Of a stretch of 64,000 nucleotides of DNA, positions 40,126 to 53,175 are shown piece by piece; the first letter of the stretch is position 1, and each line of letters starts with the position of its first letter. The stretch covers positions 868,001 to 932,000 of the forward strand of contig JAQQWL010000002.1 of the NCBI GenBank assembly GCA_038363925.1, given 5' to 3'. Origin of the DNA: Apiospora phragmitis (Eukaryota > Ascomycota > Sordariomycetes > Amphisphaeriales > Apiosporaceae). The notes beneath the pieces are model-generated. The model ran no database searches. It was not told the DNA's origin and saw only the letters and a list, made by a program, of their open reading frames with translations. Both the position numbers and the translations under genes were made by a program.

Positions 40126-42509
40126 ACGTTTAACGAACAATCCAATCAGACACATTCGAGGGTGCCGGATGAACCACCCCTAGTCGCCCTGCAAGTAAGA
40201 CGACAGCATGTCCGTAACGGGTAATTCGAATCGTATCGTAATAGTCCGCGGCACAACTCGGGGCATCGTTACACAACACGGGGCGTGGGTTACATAAGAA
40301 CAAAAAAGGCAAGAAAGAGATGGTGCACTGCCGCCCATCATATGTTTTTCTCTCTTGCTCATTTGGCCACCTCTTTCCTAGGCAGTATGATATAATTACC
40401 ACGCACGTAGCATTGTTGGCTTGCTGTTGAAGCTAATCTGACTCCAACTCTGTGTAACACCAGGACCAGTATACTTAGTCCAGAGCGTCGCACCGGTGAC
40501 CAGTGCAAAGCGTTTCCGAACCAGATTAGGTGATTACTATGTGGAAATACACTAAAACAAAGCCAGGGGAGGACAACGAAGAAAAAAAAGGGCGTTGGAT
40601 TCTTAATCCCTCAGGTGGATGTGAGTGATGGACGACTCCAGATCGATTATAGGGCATAGGTTAGTAACGGAACTTGCCTGGGGGACTCCAGTTGTCATGA
40701 GGAGGGGGAATTCCTGTCGGCTCAATTCCCAGATAAACACGTTAGTTAGTATTGTGCCATTTTTTACTAATCCACCGAGATACATATTCCACCATATGCA
40801 CCTCGGGTATACAGCCAATCAGCAGCCGGCCTCGCAGCGGCGCCAATCAGGTGTTATCATACCCGCCGCTGGTAAAGTACGGAAGGGTCAAAGTTTAGAA
40901 AGTGTCAACTTCCTGCACTGGGATTAGGCCCGGTGGGCCAATGGGCGATGGGGCACTCGGACTCCATTCCGGCGTACTTTACAAGGGTTTTTTCTTCCTT
41001 GGGTTGAACCCCGTCCAAAGATGGAGCGGATTTAGTGGATAATTGCTCCGGACGGGGGTCCTGCTGAAAGGTACTGTGGCATTGATGGTTCTAGTTCACT
41101 TGTGACTGACTGACTGACACTGACTTGTCCCCCGTCCACCACCCCCCTCTTAGCTGCTATTAGCTAATGTGCGATGGTTCTTGTCAACCACCGACCAAGC
41201 TTCTCTTGTCGTCCGATGCTAAATTAGATGATCTGGTAATGGAGCACGGGAGACGAGAGAAAGGCTCAAGCCGACTTACAGGTTCCACTGCCAATGTCTT
41301 TCATCTTGCTACGTATGTCGTTACTTTTTACTGCATTTGGTAACTCGGCGCCTTTGGTGACAAGGGTGCAATGAAGGGGAAGGACGAAGCTATGATATGC
41401 GTGCTTCCGGGGTTTCTGCTCATGAGTCTAGTGTACTGGAAAGAGAGAGAAGATATTGCAATCTGCTTGCGCCATGCGCTCACTTCTCTGTCCGTGTCGT
41501 CAAGGGTTTCAACGTCATATACAGCCTTAAGTCAGCAAGCAGTAAGTCATCGATCGTTCAGTTCCTGGATGTAGGGCAGAGGGACGATGCGCTGCTGTGG
41601 CGCGTACTTTTTGCCTTTAGCGCGCCACTCATCTACCTAGCCTTCCCGTTGGGACGATTAAACGAACAGGTTAGAAGGAGGAGGCGTATGTATGTAAGAT
41701 GTTTCTTTTTTGGAAACAGGGCGTGCGGCACGGCTCCCCCTTTCAAGGCCAGCGGCCGCCCCGTGGCCCCCAAACTGCAGCCCTACTAAGTTAGTGAGAT
41801 GGACAAGGGAGCAGCAGCAGTAGCAGAAGAAGAACAAGCTAATACACGCGCGCGCTCTCTCTCTTGCTCACGTAACGTCTTTCGCTCGTCTCCCTTCTGC
41901 CGGGTCGTCCGCATGGCAAAAACGTGGGGATGTATGTTAGGTGTCAGATCAGAAAAGGAACAAAAACGTAAATGTCAGAGCGTGTGTGAACTTCGTATTA
42001 GCATCAATCAAACGAGACCTCCCCCCTACCATGCCCCCGTCCTCGCTACTGGAACAAACATAATGGCCCATCTTGACAACCATGAAGCTAGATATACATA
42101 CAGATCATCACGGCATGTAATCTCTTTCGACTATCCATCCATCTTCTTGTCTCCTGGGGGTCTGCTCCAGAAGGAGCTCTCTCTCTCTCTCTCTGCTGCT
42201 GGGGTCCTGTACGGCATAGGATGGGAGTATTAATCGGGTCCCACGTACCTGTGCCTGTCGGTATTCGGTTATTTAAAGAAAAGAGCTCCGCCGGACTGAC
42301 AGGCTTCGTTCGATAAGAAGGGTAAGGGGTGCGGGTACGGGAGACCCATAACGGACGGTCCTTTGCTATTAGCTTCTTCTATAGCCAGTAAATAAGGTTG
42401 AGAGAGAGATGGCCTGCTGGGGGGGTTGGCGCGGCCAAGCGGCGGCGGCGTTGATCAAGTAATGTGCCGGGGTTGGCGGTGTCAGAGGTAGGGTGGCAGA
42501 TACTGTACC

Positions 42510-42524
42510 GGGGGGGGGGGGGGG
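42510..42524. repeat. G15 homopolymer
   Basis: Fifteen G residues, the longest such run in the window, 1.3 kb from the 3' end of the zinc-finger gene. Confidence 0.85.
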
Positions 42525-43804
42525 AGGTTGGCCCAGCCGGGATTTGGAAAGGACCGGAGGAATAAGTAGGAGGGTAGGAGAGAGTCTGGTCCGTGTTCAA
42601 TATCTATGGGTATGTAACATCACGTAATTGAGGTAAAATCAAATCCCTGGAAGTACGGTAGAATGGGTTTAGTGCTCATCTTTCTCGCTTCTGCGGCATG
42701 CAGAGTAGATGCACCACCCCTGACCAGCGGGGGTCTCCCTTGGTTTTCGCCTCCCGCCTTTTCGATGTGTGTCTGTCTTTCTGTCTGTCTGTCTGGTTTC
42801 TTAAGACGATGGGAGAAGCGCGAAAATGGTAGCTAGCTTTTAATCTATTTCGCTGTTATTGCCCCGATTGCGCGTTTCCATGTCTGCGAGAATGTCCTCG
42901 TTGGCATGAAAATCGCCATGGGAGTAAATCTGTCCAATGATCAGTATTTACCGAAGCATCGGGCCCCTCTTCTTCTTCTTCTCGTTCTTCTTCTAGGGTC
43001 CTGATCCAGAACAACGAGAGAATGGCGGGACCCGGCATGGTGGGAACAGGCGGCCCAGCAGGCAGCGCCTCTTCAGCAAGATTCCCTTTAGGGGCAGAGA
43101 TGCCCTAGGTACTGGGTACTGGGCTTCTTCGGTCTTGCTGTGCCGCAAGCTTGCACGGGCACAGGGTTGGGTTGCGCGCGGAGAAGAGCTTGGACTCTCT
43201 GCCGAAAGTACACATACCGCAGTGGCCTTGGTGAACTCGTTCCTTTCTAGAATCCACACCCGTAAACTGTCTCCGTTCGTTTGCTTAGTTAAGGCGGACG
43301 GGATTGGACGAGGCCGTTGTCGGTGGCCAGACTCTGGCACATAGCGGGTATTCGCTGCATCATTGCATTCATGTGAGCTGTAGTAGATAGTAGTCATGGG
43401 ATGTATGAGGGACAGTGTGTGTCTTGTCTGTTCCCTATCGGCTGTTTGTTGCCTAAGCTACATGGCAGTTCCAATCCTCGATAGGGCTGACGTTCCCTCT
43501 CAAACCGTCCCCTTCTTTCGTATCGTCCCCATGTTGTATGCTGTTGGTATTGTTGTATATAGTTATTTATACATGGTGGAGGATATCGATCAATACAAGG
43601 CCCACGAATGCTGTCGAGAGGAAACCGCCTCAATGTCGTTCTCATTGTCTTTTACCCCGAAGACAAAAGTCCTATACCCATGACCATGAAGAAGGTATCT
43701 AGCGCATAATTTTCAAGAATTTCCGATGCAGGAAAATAAGAGAGTCGTAACCATTAAACCCCCCAAACTCCAGAAAGCCATCTCCTAATGCTGTCTCGCG
43801 CCTA

Positions 43805-45099
43805 TTACATGTGTCGCCGGAGTAAGGATGACGCAGGTTCTAGTACATTCAGGTTGGGACTGCGCGTCTGCGAAGCCGTGAGCGGCGGAAGTTGCGTGGA
43901 CGGGACGTGACCAATCCTCGAGGAGGAGCGAGTACTGTGAAGATCGTAGCCCTCGTTGCGTACGTTGAGCGTGCTGATGTCAAATCTCTTGGAGCAACCG
44001 TCTTCCATGTGCCTGTTGTGGTTTTTTGTTAGCCTATTGTATCTATAGAGTCTTGACAAGCCTCGAACTAGGGCAACGGATGAATGGGTGGGAGGAAGTC
44101 TTACCTCCGAAGAGTGTCTTTCCTAGCAAAGGTGCGGGCACAGAAGTCGCATCGGTGGTTACGCTCCTTCATGTGTACGCTTTGGTGATGCCTCGAAAGG
44201 TCGGTCTTCCGTACAAACTTCTTGGTGCAGCCTTCCACCTGGCAGGGAAACGGGTACTCCCGCTTCTCGTCGTGAGTTTCGAGGTGGGCCTTGAAGTTGT
44301 AGCTCCGGCTGAACAGCTTTCCGCATCCCTTGACGTCGCACTGGAAGTTGGCCTCGTCCCGGGTGGTCAGGCGGCGTTGTTTCGTACGAGGTGCCCGATG
44401 AGCCGCAACTCTTTGAGACAGGGAAGACGGTCTCCCGGCAGGATCCAGGTAGCCCGCACTAGGTGACCTGTACGGGTCCGTATCCAGCGGTGGAAACTCG
44501 GGCCCAGACCAGGAGTGGGCGGGAGGCTCTGTCAAGTAGTTGGAACTACTGCTGGCAGAACTGTAGCCGCTCATGGTCACGGGGAGTGCATGTTGGGAAT
44601 GGGGGGAAGGGTACTGGGATGCTTCTGGCGGGCTGCGATAGCCGGAGTGGCTTTCCATTTTTAGGCGCGGCGCCGGAGAAACACTATGAGGATAAGGATA
44701 ATTGCTTCCGGACACGGGGTCTGGAGTGTGTGATAAAGTTCTGTGATGGTGGTGGTCGTGGTGGTGTTGAACGTGGGATGAATGAGATGAAAATGCGTCT
44801 TGTGTGTAAGCCGGAGGAAAGGTTGAGTCGTACCCGGCAAACGCGTCGTAGTCCATAGGGGGAATGGTCGAAGGAACTTCCCCAGAAGAGGAGTTATGCA
44901 ACATATTCGACTCGTTCCACTCCGCAGCCGAAGTCATGGCGTCTAAAGAGGGCAGAGAATGCTCCGGATTCATGCTGCACATCTGGTCATATATAAATTC
45001 GAGTTTGTAAACACTGTCTCCTATATCAGGGGAAGGGTAATCCGTGTTTGGCGAGGAGACGGGAGATCTCGTCAGCGACGGTGGTGAATGATGATCCAT
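43805..45099 (-). CDS. C2H2 zinc-finger transcription factor
   Basis: DNA-binding regulator of 400 residues, two exons 44105-45099 and 43805-44012 with a 92-bp intron. The N-terminal 230 residues are low-complexity, rich in Ser, Pro, Tyr and His (a His-rich patch lies near residues 115-125), typical of fungal activation regions. Three fingers follow: CDVKGCGKLF...H-x3-H, CQVEGCTKKF...H-x4-H and a third CDFCARTFARKDTLRRHMEDGC, which is C2HC because Cys replaces the last His. The intron cuts the third finger between Arg and His. The start is the ATG at 45097-45099; the frame extends upstream only to a TTG. I do not recognise a specific orthologue. The unusually long flanking DNA suits a developmental regulator, by inference. 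Confidence 0.85.
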
Positions 45100-48000
45100 T
45101 TGGAATGTGGTGCAAGTCTTGTTTGACCAGGGGGGTTGTCGAAGAGAGGAGCGGAGGGATTGTCCCAAGTGTGATCAAACCTGGAGGATTCAAGATAGTG
45201 GCCCAACACAACAGAGCAGAGAGAGCGAAGGAAACCGAGCAATTATGTACCCAGGCGATTGCAGTATAATCGCTTTCGTCTTGAGTTTTTGATAAAGTGT
45301 GCGAAGTCTTCATATAGTCTTGCTAGCCATGTGCGAGACTAGTTGCACGTAGATGCGGGCAGGTAGGAATATGTATATGTAAGAAAAGGACCCTGGTTTG
45401 CTGACCTCACACCCCGGGGTTGACCAGACGCCTTCCAGGGCAGTAAAAGTGAAGTGGTTAAGTATGTAATCCACACTGCCTCACTCTCTGCCCCTCTACC
45501 ATGCCCAAGGCAAGTCGAGAGATAGATTATAGGTGTGTGAAAGATGGGGAGGTGAGCAAGGAACCGCACGGCGTCTAGGCAGAACCGGGGGAATCAGAGC
45601 TTGGGTTACCCCATACATCTCATAAGGCAGGCTTCTGCCTGTTGATCATTTCGAGTAGTCTCATGGCGTCGCAACGGCCGGGGGTGTGGTCGAGTCCCGC
45701 AGCGGGTACCACAACCTTCATCCTTCCTCATGCCATACCATCATCCCATGGTCTGTAGAGATTTGGGGGCAGCGGAGGGAAAGCAGCAGCAGCAGCTGGC
45801 TGTGGTTAGTGCTCTAGTAAAATAATACCTTGCATATAAAATACCCAGAAGGGTAATGGGTAATGAAGTGTAATAGGTTCGGTGGGCCTGTACAGCATCC
45901 ATCCATACCCACACCCACCAGCCCACAGTACACATTTGGTTGGTAAGATACCAGAAGTACTCGAGGTAGACCCTTGTAGCAGCTCGGATGGACAGCGAAT
46001 CAGGTGCCAGCACCATGCTACCCGGCCTAGAGAGGCAAGACAGCCGGCACAATACAGGGACCCAGGGTCCTGCCTCTCCCAAGTTAGCATTGTATGTGAT
46101 TGTCTATGGATGTACATATTTGATGTATGTAATGCGGGCGCATAGTAGATTAAGTAATCCTGGCCACATTGAATTCGAGTCATCCGTCATAGCCCAGCGA
46201 TATAGCAGATAGGGCAGGCAAAAGATGGTGTAACCATGGGAATTGGTTGATTAAGCGCGACCTGCAGTTCTCTTCTGGACGGAGACAAGAGGGGGCACAA
46301 GTTTCGTTCGTTTAATCGACCGAGATTGGGGCTGGCACGCACAGTAGAAACCTGTAGCCCACGAACGATTCTGTTTCTGAAGATACATAGTGGTAGCTAT
46401 CAAGGCCATGGTTGATGGGACGAAAGACTCCAATTGGGTGGAGAAGACGAAAATGAGGTAGAGAGGTCTGAGGGAGGCAGAGAATCAAGCGAGCTAGGCG
46501 GGACAAAACGAAGCGAGAGTGGGAGTGTGCGAGAGAGAGATTGACGCAGACGCGATGGTTTGGAGACTAACCAGGGGTCACTTGGTGATGGGTGAAAAAA
46601 GTACAGTATTGATAGCAGTGGAGATGTCCCGGTTTGCTGGGATTGGCCGGCGCCGATTTGGCTCGATACAACCGTTCACGTACATACACCAAATGATGAT
46701 GTTTGGAAACCTCCATCTTACGTATTGATCTTAGACACTGCCTTTGTCAGTGCCGCCTCATCCAGGTTATGCCCCACAAGCTTTGGTTTACGAAACCGAG
46801 ACCGGGAAATCACCCGTCGTGCGCTGTGCTGTGCTCCTTAAGGCTGAAGAGATGAGATGGCAGGCACCCCTCATCCCCACCAGCTTCAAGATTAAAAAAG
46901 ATACCGCATTGATCCAACAATGGCTCTGAAGTTGCTAGCTGCCGTTACCCAGTGGCGGTCTCGGTCGCACAAGATCTATATTGCAGCTTATAGTTAGTAT
47001 GCAAGAATAAATAGAAACTAATAGCATAGAAGTGCCTCGGTAGTGCATCATCGCTCTTCTTTCCATTTGCCGTGGTGCGTGCACCGCCACGTGTAGTTAG
47101 GTTACGAAGGGGGAGCAACAGAAGACGATGACGACGCTGAAGATATGCGGCCTGGTCAATGGTTGGAAAACACACCTGGTACATGCCATGGGTAGGGTCG
47201 CAAGGTAGTATCAATGGTATGTGGTCTAAATTGCTGTAACCAAAGGACTGGGAGAGATACCTTAGGTATGCAATGGACTTTTTTCTTTGGCGACTTTGCG
47301 ACTTTGCAACTTTGCAACTCTGCAAGGATCCGGTGCCATAGCTTTGTCACCCAATGAGCTAGCGGCGGCTGCTGATCCGCGGCCTGTGTGGAAAGTGGTT
47401 CCAGGGCATGGCCAGGGGTGACAATGACACAGCCCTTACAAAGCCAGGCGGGCCACTACTAACATTCGTTGTAACTTTCCGTACTTTGACGGAGAGGAGA
47501 ATATTCAAGTGGCAGGAGATCAAGCAAGTAAGGTAAGCACGATCTCCCGATGCTAGGTCGAAACGTGGGCGTTGCTATGTCGTCCAACATGAGAAGGTAT
47601 GGGATTAGATTAGGGTGTGCAGTCAGCATCTTCGTGGACGGGACGAACTGCATGCTTTCTTGAGCAATGAGCACACTGGTTGTGATTACAGGACGAATCC
47701 GGGTGCCGGGCGACTGGGCTAGTCTACAGACTTGGTTAAACCGGGCTTATAAACCCAACTGAAATAGAAACGGCGTTTGTTGGCGAGGCGGCCGCTAATG
47801 AAAAGACCTCGCAGCAGAGCATGGAGCCACCAGTGGGCTCATGTTACATAACCTTAGGTCCCGCGAACGCACCGTTGAAGGGATGGCCCCGTCGCAGCAC
47901 CCGCCGTGTCTTGGGTTTTAGTGAGACCAGCTTCAGGGTTCACACCCGCCAGCCCCAGCCCTGCCAGCAAGAGGACACAGACCGTATTAGATGGGCTAAA

Positions 48001-50714
48001 TACATCTGATACTTCCACTACTTACCAGACTGGCCAGGCGGGAGTGCGCTAAAAGGTACCTACTTAACATAAAGATACCGCGCATCGACAGAGGGTGGGT
48101 AAAAGCCGTGCCACTAGCTTGGACTTATTAATGCCCCCGGTACCGATCTTCGTTTCGTTGAATAGAATCCTTGAAAAGTACAGCCGCCGGTACCCTCCGC
48201 CGATGCGATCGCGAGCTAGCTGTGATATCAAGATACCGACTCTGTCTGTTCTCTCTGGTACGCTTACCGCTGCGTGGGCCTATTCAATTTGACAGGAGTG
48301 TTACAGGTCCAGGTCCAGGGCTGGCTCGCGTACAAGACTAACGAACAAGCAATATCATGCTCTGCAGTCTAGGTCTTCCTCGACCCCGGCACGAGACGCA
48401 ACCTGTTCTTCGAACCCAGTCGATAGCACCAAGATGGCATCATCCTCCACCCTCAGCCAGACCTCAACCAAAGCCCGGAAAGGGCAGATGACTCCATTGC
48501 CCACTGCAGGATCCCACTGCCATGTCCCATCCCCTTAGCCACCTGGAGTAGCAGGATACTTAGCGTGCCATTTAGGGAAGCTCTGTAATCGACTCGCTTA
48601 ACAGCGTCAGAATCGGCTTAGTAGCCGAGGATATGCCAACCATGCCCACGTGCTACCGCTTTTAGCAACACCAAGGAGACAGGCACAAGCGGCATCTGGA
48701 CACCCCCCTGTGACCTACTGTACATGTACAGCTCGTACGGTTTCATGGACAGCCGGTAACTGGATGCGTGTCTATCGTGACTGTAGCGATCCTGCTGCCT
48801 GCCAGGATGGAGGCAAGCGGGTCAAGCATCCGCGATACTCAGGACGGGGTATGATCAGCAACGACATTGGCCATCCAGGGGGTCGCAAGCAAGTATGCGA
48901 AAGTGCCAATACCGTGAATACCAGCGTGCCGCGTACTGACGTCTGGATCGATACTGTATAGACGAGGAAGGGGGGCGACGGACCAATCCGGGTTGTTGAT
49001 GAAAACCAATTCGTCGAGTTGTAGCGTTTCAACCTGGCAACGATCCAAGTCAGACCATGAACCAAATTGCACTCGTCCTGTGCGCGGCACGGCTTCCCAA
49101 GGTTCCTATTTTTAACCAAAGGCACGAGGCGGTGCTTGAATTCGTCATGGAAGCGAGGTCGACCCGTCATCAGACCTCATCTCATCGCTCGCAGCGGCCA
49201 AGCAAGAAGCAGGTTCGAGGACCAGATGACTCGGTACGTGTGACGTGCACATGGGGCGTGAAAGGTCACAGGCCGTTGCCCATCTCCGTCGGTCGTCCGC
49301 GTCTACGTCCAATGTCCAACATCCGAGTCGTCTTCCTCCATCATCCGAGGCTCCGTCCGTCATCCGAGTTGCCGGGGAAATACCTCTCAAGCATGGACCG
49401 GCCGGTGCGAGGGTCACATGGCGAACTCCTATGTTTGCCGCCGGCTTTGGCTCATACAAGGACAGCAGTCAGGTTCCCTGCGAAGTTGGCATGTTGTTGA
49501 GGCAAGACGGAACGCCGACACCAGTACTTTCAATGTTTCCGACATGATAACTAAGTCTTGATGTCATTGCACGAAAAGACCGGTCTTGTCACCTATTTAT
49601 TTCCTTTGCTTGAGGTAAGCGGTGCAAGGGCCACCGAAACGACTGGCTCTCGTGAAAAGTACCGGAGCATGGGTCTGACCGGAGCACCGTATCGTATCGC
49701 ATCGACGGCTTCAGATCCTACCCAGCTGAAAAGAGCCTCGAACGGGACCAAAACCAACTACTGATCTTCGGCCCGCTGCTGGCGGAGATCCCTCGTAAGA
49801 TCCTTCGAGTTTATCTGAACTTCATACGCCGTGGTTTATGAAGCAAGGGAGTGATGGGGTGGTTTGCTACAAAGTTGCAGAGGGGCCGGCGCGCTCTTTG
49901 CCGGGATGTCCTCAGTGAGCACGGGTTGGCACGAGAGAATCAGTTCTATCAATTGGTGGCAACCCGATAAAGACGTGCTCTTTAGCAGGCAGGACCTTGA
50001 TGTCAGAACCATCGGTATGACAAGTTTGAGAAACTATTACTTGATTAATGAATGTTGCTTGCCCATTTCAATTCAATTAGCTTGAGGCAACGGTTAGGTT
50101 ACAGGAAACACCTAATGCTTAGCCACAATTTCTCCGTTACGCCACCTGTGGCACGAGCTCTGACCTCAAGTTAGCACTTCCGCACTTTCCACCTTATCCA
50201 GCTACGCCTATCGATTGGATCAGAAAGCCAGTCCAGGTCATCGAATGCCATTCCATCCCTCCCAAATAACTTCGTCGACAAAAGTTAGGCAGCCATCGCG
50301 AGATCACGGACACCCTGAACCGTCGGCAGAGTTGCTGAAGGAGAGCCGTAGTTTTATAAGGCTTTAGCGTCTGGGCTGACCGATCTGATGTGGACGGATT
50401 GGATCATCAGACTACTCGGGTAAGTTGTATCGGCAACCAAGCCGTCCAGAAGAACCTACTTGCTCAAGCCTACCTCCCAAACCGAGCCTCATCTTTGGAT
50501 TGATCAATCAAGAGCATGGCACATATCGGTCACGACTGAGAGCGCAATCCTCTCTCTTCGGCACGCCAAAGTTCAGCCACGGCCCAATTTTGTAGCTCGT
50601 GGACGAAGCTAGCTCCGTTGCCCTCCTATGTGAAGGCTGGGCCTGCGTGCAGTCGCGGCTATCCTTTCCGTGTATCTTGTTTCTTCTAAAACAACATAGC
50701 CAGCCTTCGCCAAC
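45100..50714. other. 5.6-kb divergent region between zinc-finger gene and XPD
   Basis: No recognisable gene. It should contain a long upstream control region (and perhaps a long leader) for the zinc-finger gene and the XPD promoter at its right end. The only structured element seen is a short tandem repeat at 47292-47323. Confidence 0.55.
47292..47323. repeat. Four tandem 8-bp units
   Basis: GACTTTGC, GACTTTGC, AACTTTGC and AACTCTGC follow each other without gaps. Confidence 0.9.
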
Positions 50715-53175
50715 ATGAAGTTCTTCATCGACGACTTGCCGGTGCTCTTCCCGTATCCACGGGTGTACCCGGAGCAATATGCCTACATGTGTGACCTGAA
50801 GAGAACTTTGGATAAGGGCGGCAACTGTGTTTTGGAGATGCCTTCGGGCACAGGAAAAACCGTCTCACTGCTCTCGCTCATTATTGCATATCAGCAGCAC
50901 CAGCCAGAGGACAGGAAGCTGATCTACTGCTCACGTACAATGTCCGAAATTGAGAAGGCCCTGGCAGAGTTGCAAGCTCTGATGAAGTACCGCGCCGAGG
51001 AGTTGGGACACGTCGAGGAGTTCCGCGGTCTTGGCCTGACAAGTCGAAAGAACCTGTGTCTTCATCCATCCGTCAAGCGCGAGAAGAGTGGTGCCGTGGT
51101 GGATGCCAAGTGTCGAAGCTTGACGGCCGGTTTCGTCAAGGAAAAGAAGGAGAAGGGCGAAAATGTGGACGTCTGCATCTACCACAATAACCTGGACCTG
51201 CTCGAGCCGCATAACCTGATACCCAACGGTGTCTGGACTCTCGAGGACCTACTGGTGTACGGAGAACAACACAAGCAATGCCCCTACTTTACTGCGAGAC
51301 GGATGATGCAGTACTGCAATGTCATCATCTACTCTTACCACTATCTACTTGACCCCAAGATCGCCGATAGGGTCTCCAAGGAGTTCTCCAAGGATTGCAT
51401 AGTCGTCTTTGACGAGGCCCACAATATCGACAACGTCTGTATAGAATCTCTCAGCACCGACATAACAGACGACTCTCTAAGGAAGGCTACAAGGGGTGCG
51501 CAGAACCTGGAACGCAAAATCAACGACATGAAGGAAACAGACCGAGAGCAGTTGGAGAACGAGTATCAGAAATTGGTGGACGGGTTAAGGGACCAAGACG
51601 AAGCTCGGCAAGAGCAAACTTTCATGGCAAACCCAGTGCTGCCGGACGATCTCCTGAAAGAAGCCGTCCCGGGTAACATACGCCGTGCTGAGCATTTCGT
51701 GGCTTTCCTGAAAAGATTCATCGAGTATCTCAAGACGCGAATGAAGGTGCGACAGGTCATCTCCGAGACGCCACCGGCTTTCCTGAGTCACCTGAAAGAG
51801 CATACGTTCATAGAGAAGAAACCACTACGCTTCTGTGCAGAACGTTTGACATCGCTCGTGCGGACGCTGGAGCTTACCAACATTGAGGATTATCAGCCCT
51901 TACAGGAGGTGGCCACGTTCGCGACCCTAGTTGCGACGTACGAGAAAGGATTCTTACTGATTCTAGAGCCTTTCGAATCAGACACGGCCGAGGTTCCTAA
52001 CCCGGTATTGCACTTTACCTGTCTCGATGCTGCCATCGCCATCAAGCCCGTGTTTGATCGGTTCAGCTCCGTCATCATAACATCAGGAACCATTTCCCCG
52101 CTGGAAATGTACCCTAAAATGCTCGGCTTCAACGCCCACGTTCAGGAGTCGTACGCCATGACTTTGGCAAGAAGGTCCTTCTTGCCCATGATTGTGACCC
52201 GTGGAAGTGACCAAGCTCCAGTGTCCACTGGCTTCCAGGTTCGCAATGAGCCCAGCGTCGTCCGAAATTACGGCAACCTCCTTACCGAATTTGCCAAGGC
52301 AACCCCAGACGGCATGGTCGTTTTCTTTCCATCCTACCTATACATGGAGTCCATCATTAGTATGTGGCAAGGAATGGGTATATTGGACCAGGTGTGGAAG
52401 TACAAACTTATTTTGGTCGGAACTTCCGATGCCCAAGAGACATCTCTTGCGCTGGAGACCTACAGAACGGCTTGCTGCAACGGGCCGAGGTGCCGTTCTG
52501 CTTTGTGTCGCTCGTGGAAAGGTATCGGAAGGTATCGATTTCGATCATCAATACGGCAGAACCGTGCTGTGCATAGGCGTCCCATTCCAGGTTAGTACAA
52601 ACCCATCTATCCCCTATTCCTCTTCGTACGCTCCACATTGCTGACTGGCTCCTACCTAGTACACCGAATCGCGCATCCTCAAGGCGCGCCTCGAGTTCAT
52701 GCGCGAGACGTACCGGATCCGCGAGAACGACTTCCTGTCCTTCGACGCGATGCGGCACGCCGCGCAGTGCCTGGGCCGCGTGCTCCGCGGCAAGGACGAC
52801 TACGGCATCATGGTGCTGGCGGACCGGCGCTTCCAGAAGAAGCGGGCGCAGCTGCCCAAGTGGATCAACGAGGCCATGCACGAGGTCGACGGCAATCTGA
52901 GCACCGACATGGCCGTCATCACGGCCAAGCGCTTCCTGCGCGAGATGGCCCAGCCCTTCCGCGCCAAGGACCAGGACGGCGTCAGCGTCTGGAGCCTCGA
53001 GGACCTGCGCGCCCACCAGGCCCAGCAGGACGAGGAGCGCATCCGCGAGCTCCGCGACGAGGCCACGTCCGCCGAGGCCATGCGCCGGAAGATGGTGGAG
53101 CGGGCGGCGCAGAATGACTACGAGATTGACGAGGACGAGGAGGCGGAGATGATGGAGATTGATGGCATGGCATAA
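50715..53175 (+). CDS. RAD3: TFIIH DNA helicase XPD/Rad3
   Basis: 5'-3' DNA helicase of TFIIH, acting in nucleotide excision repair and transcription initiation in the nucleus. Exons are 50715-52590 and 52660-53175 (69-bp intron); with one extra G removed at 52482-52484 the length is exactly 797 codons (796 residues), close to yeast Rad3. Motif I is [10 protein letters not shown], the iron-sulfur cluster cysteines lie between NLCLHPS and QCPYF, and motif II is [10 protein letters not shown]. Motif V is GKVSEGIDF and motif VI is [12 protein letters not shown]. The C-terminal tail is acidic ([12 protein letters not shown]). The segment [11 protein letters not shown] has Gly and Ser where Rad3/XPD normally has Glu and Pro. 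It is divergent from the zinc-finger gene. Confidence 0.95.

Larger units (their letters stand above)
34180..43804. other. 9.6-kb gene-free region downstream of the zinc-finger gene
   Basis: No frame here has recognisable homology, credible splice pattern or signal of a transposon protein. Base composition is mixed and not strongly A/T-rich, so it does not look like RIP-mutated transposon remains. It contains three long G runs, a GACT repeat near 41104-41127, a TGTC repeat near 42770-42795 and short CT tracts at about 42178-42193. Non-coding RNA genes or regulatory DNA could be present; I cannot see them from sequence alone. Confidence 0.55.

Noticed and set aside
41397..41789. 130-residue open frame in the long intergenic region
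   Set aside because: No recognisable domain, no splice continuity and overlapping frames of similar length; regarded as chance.
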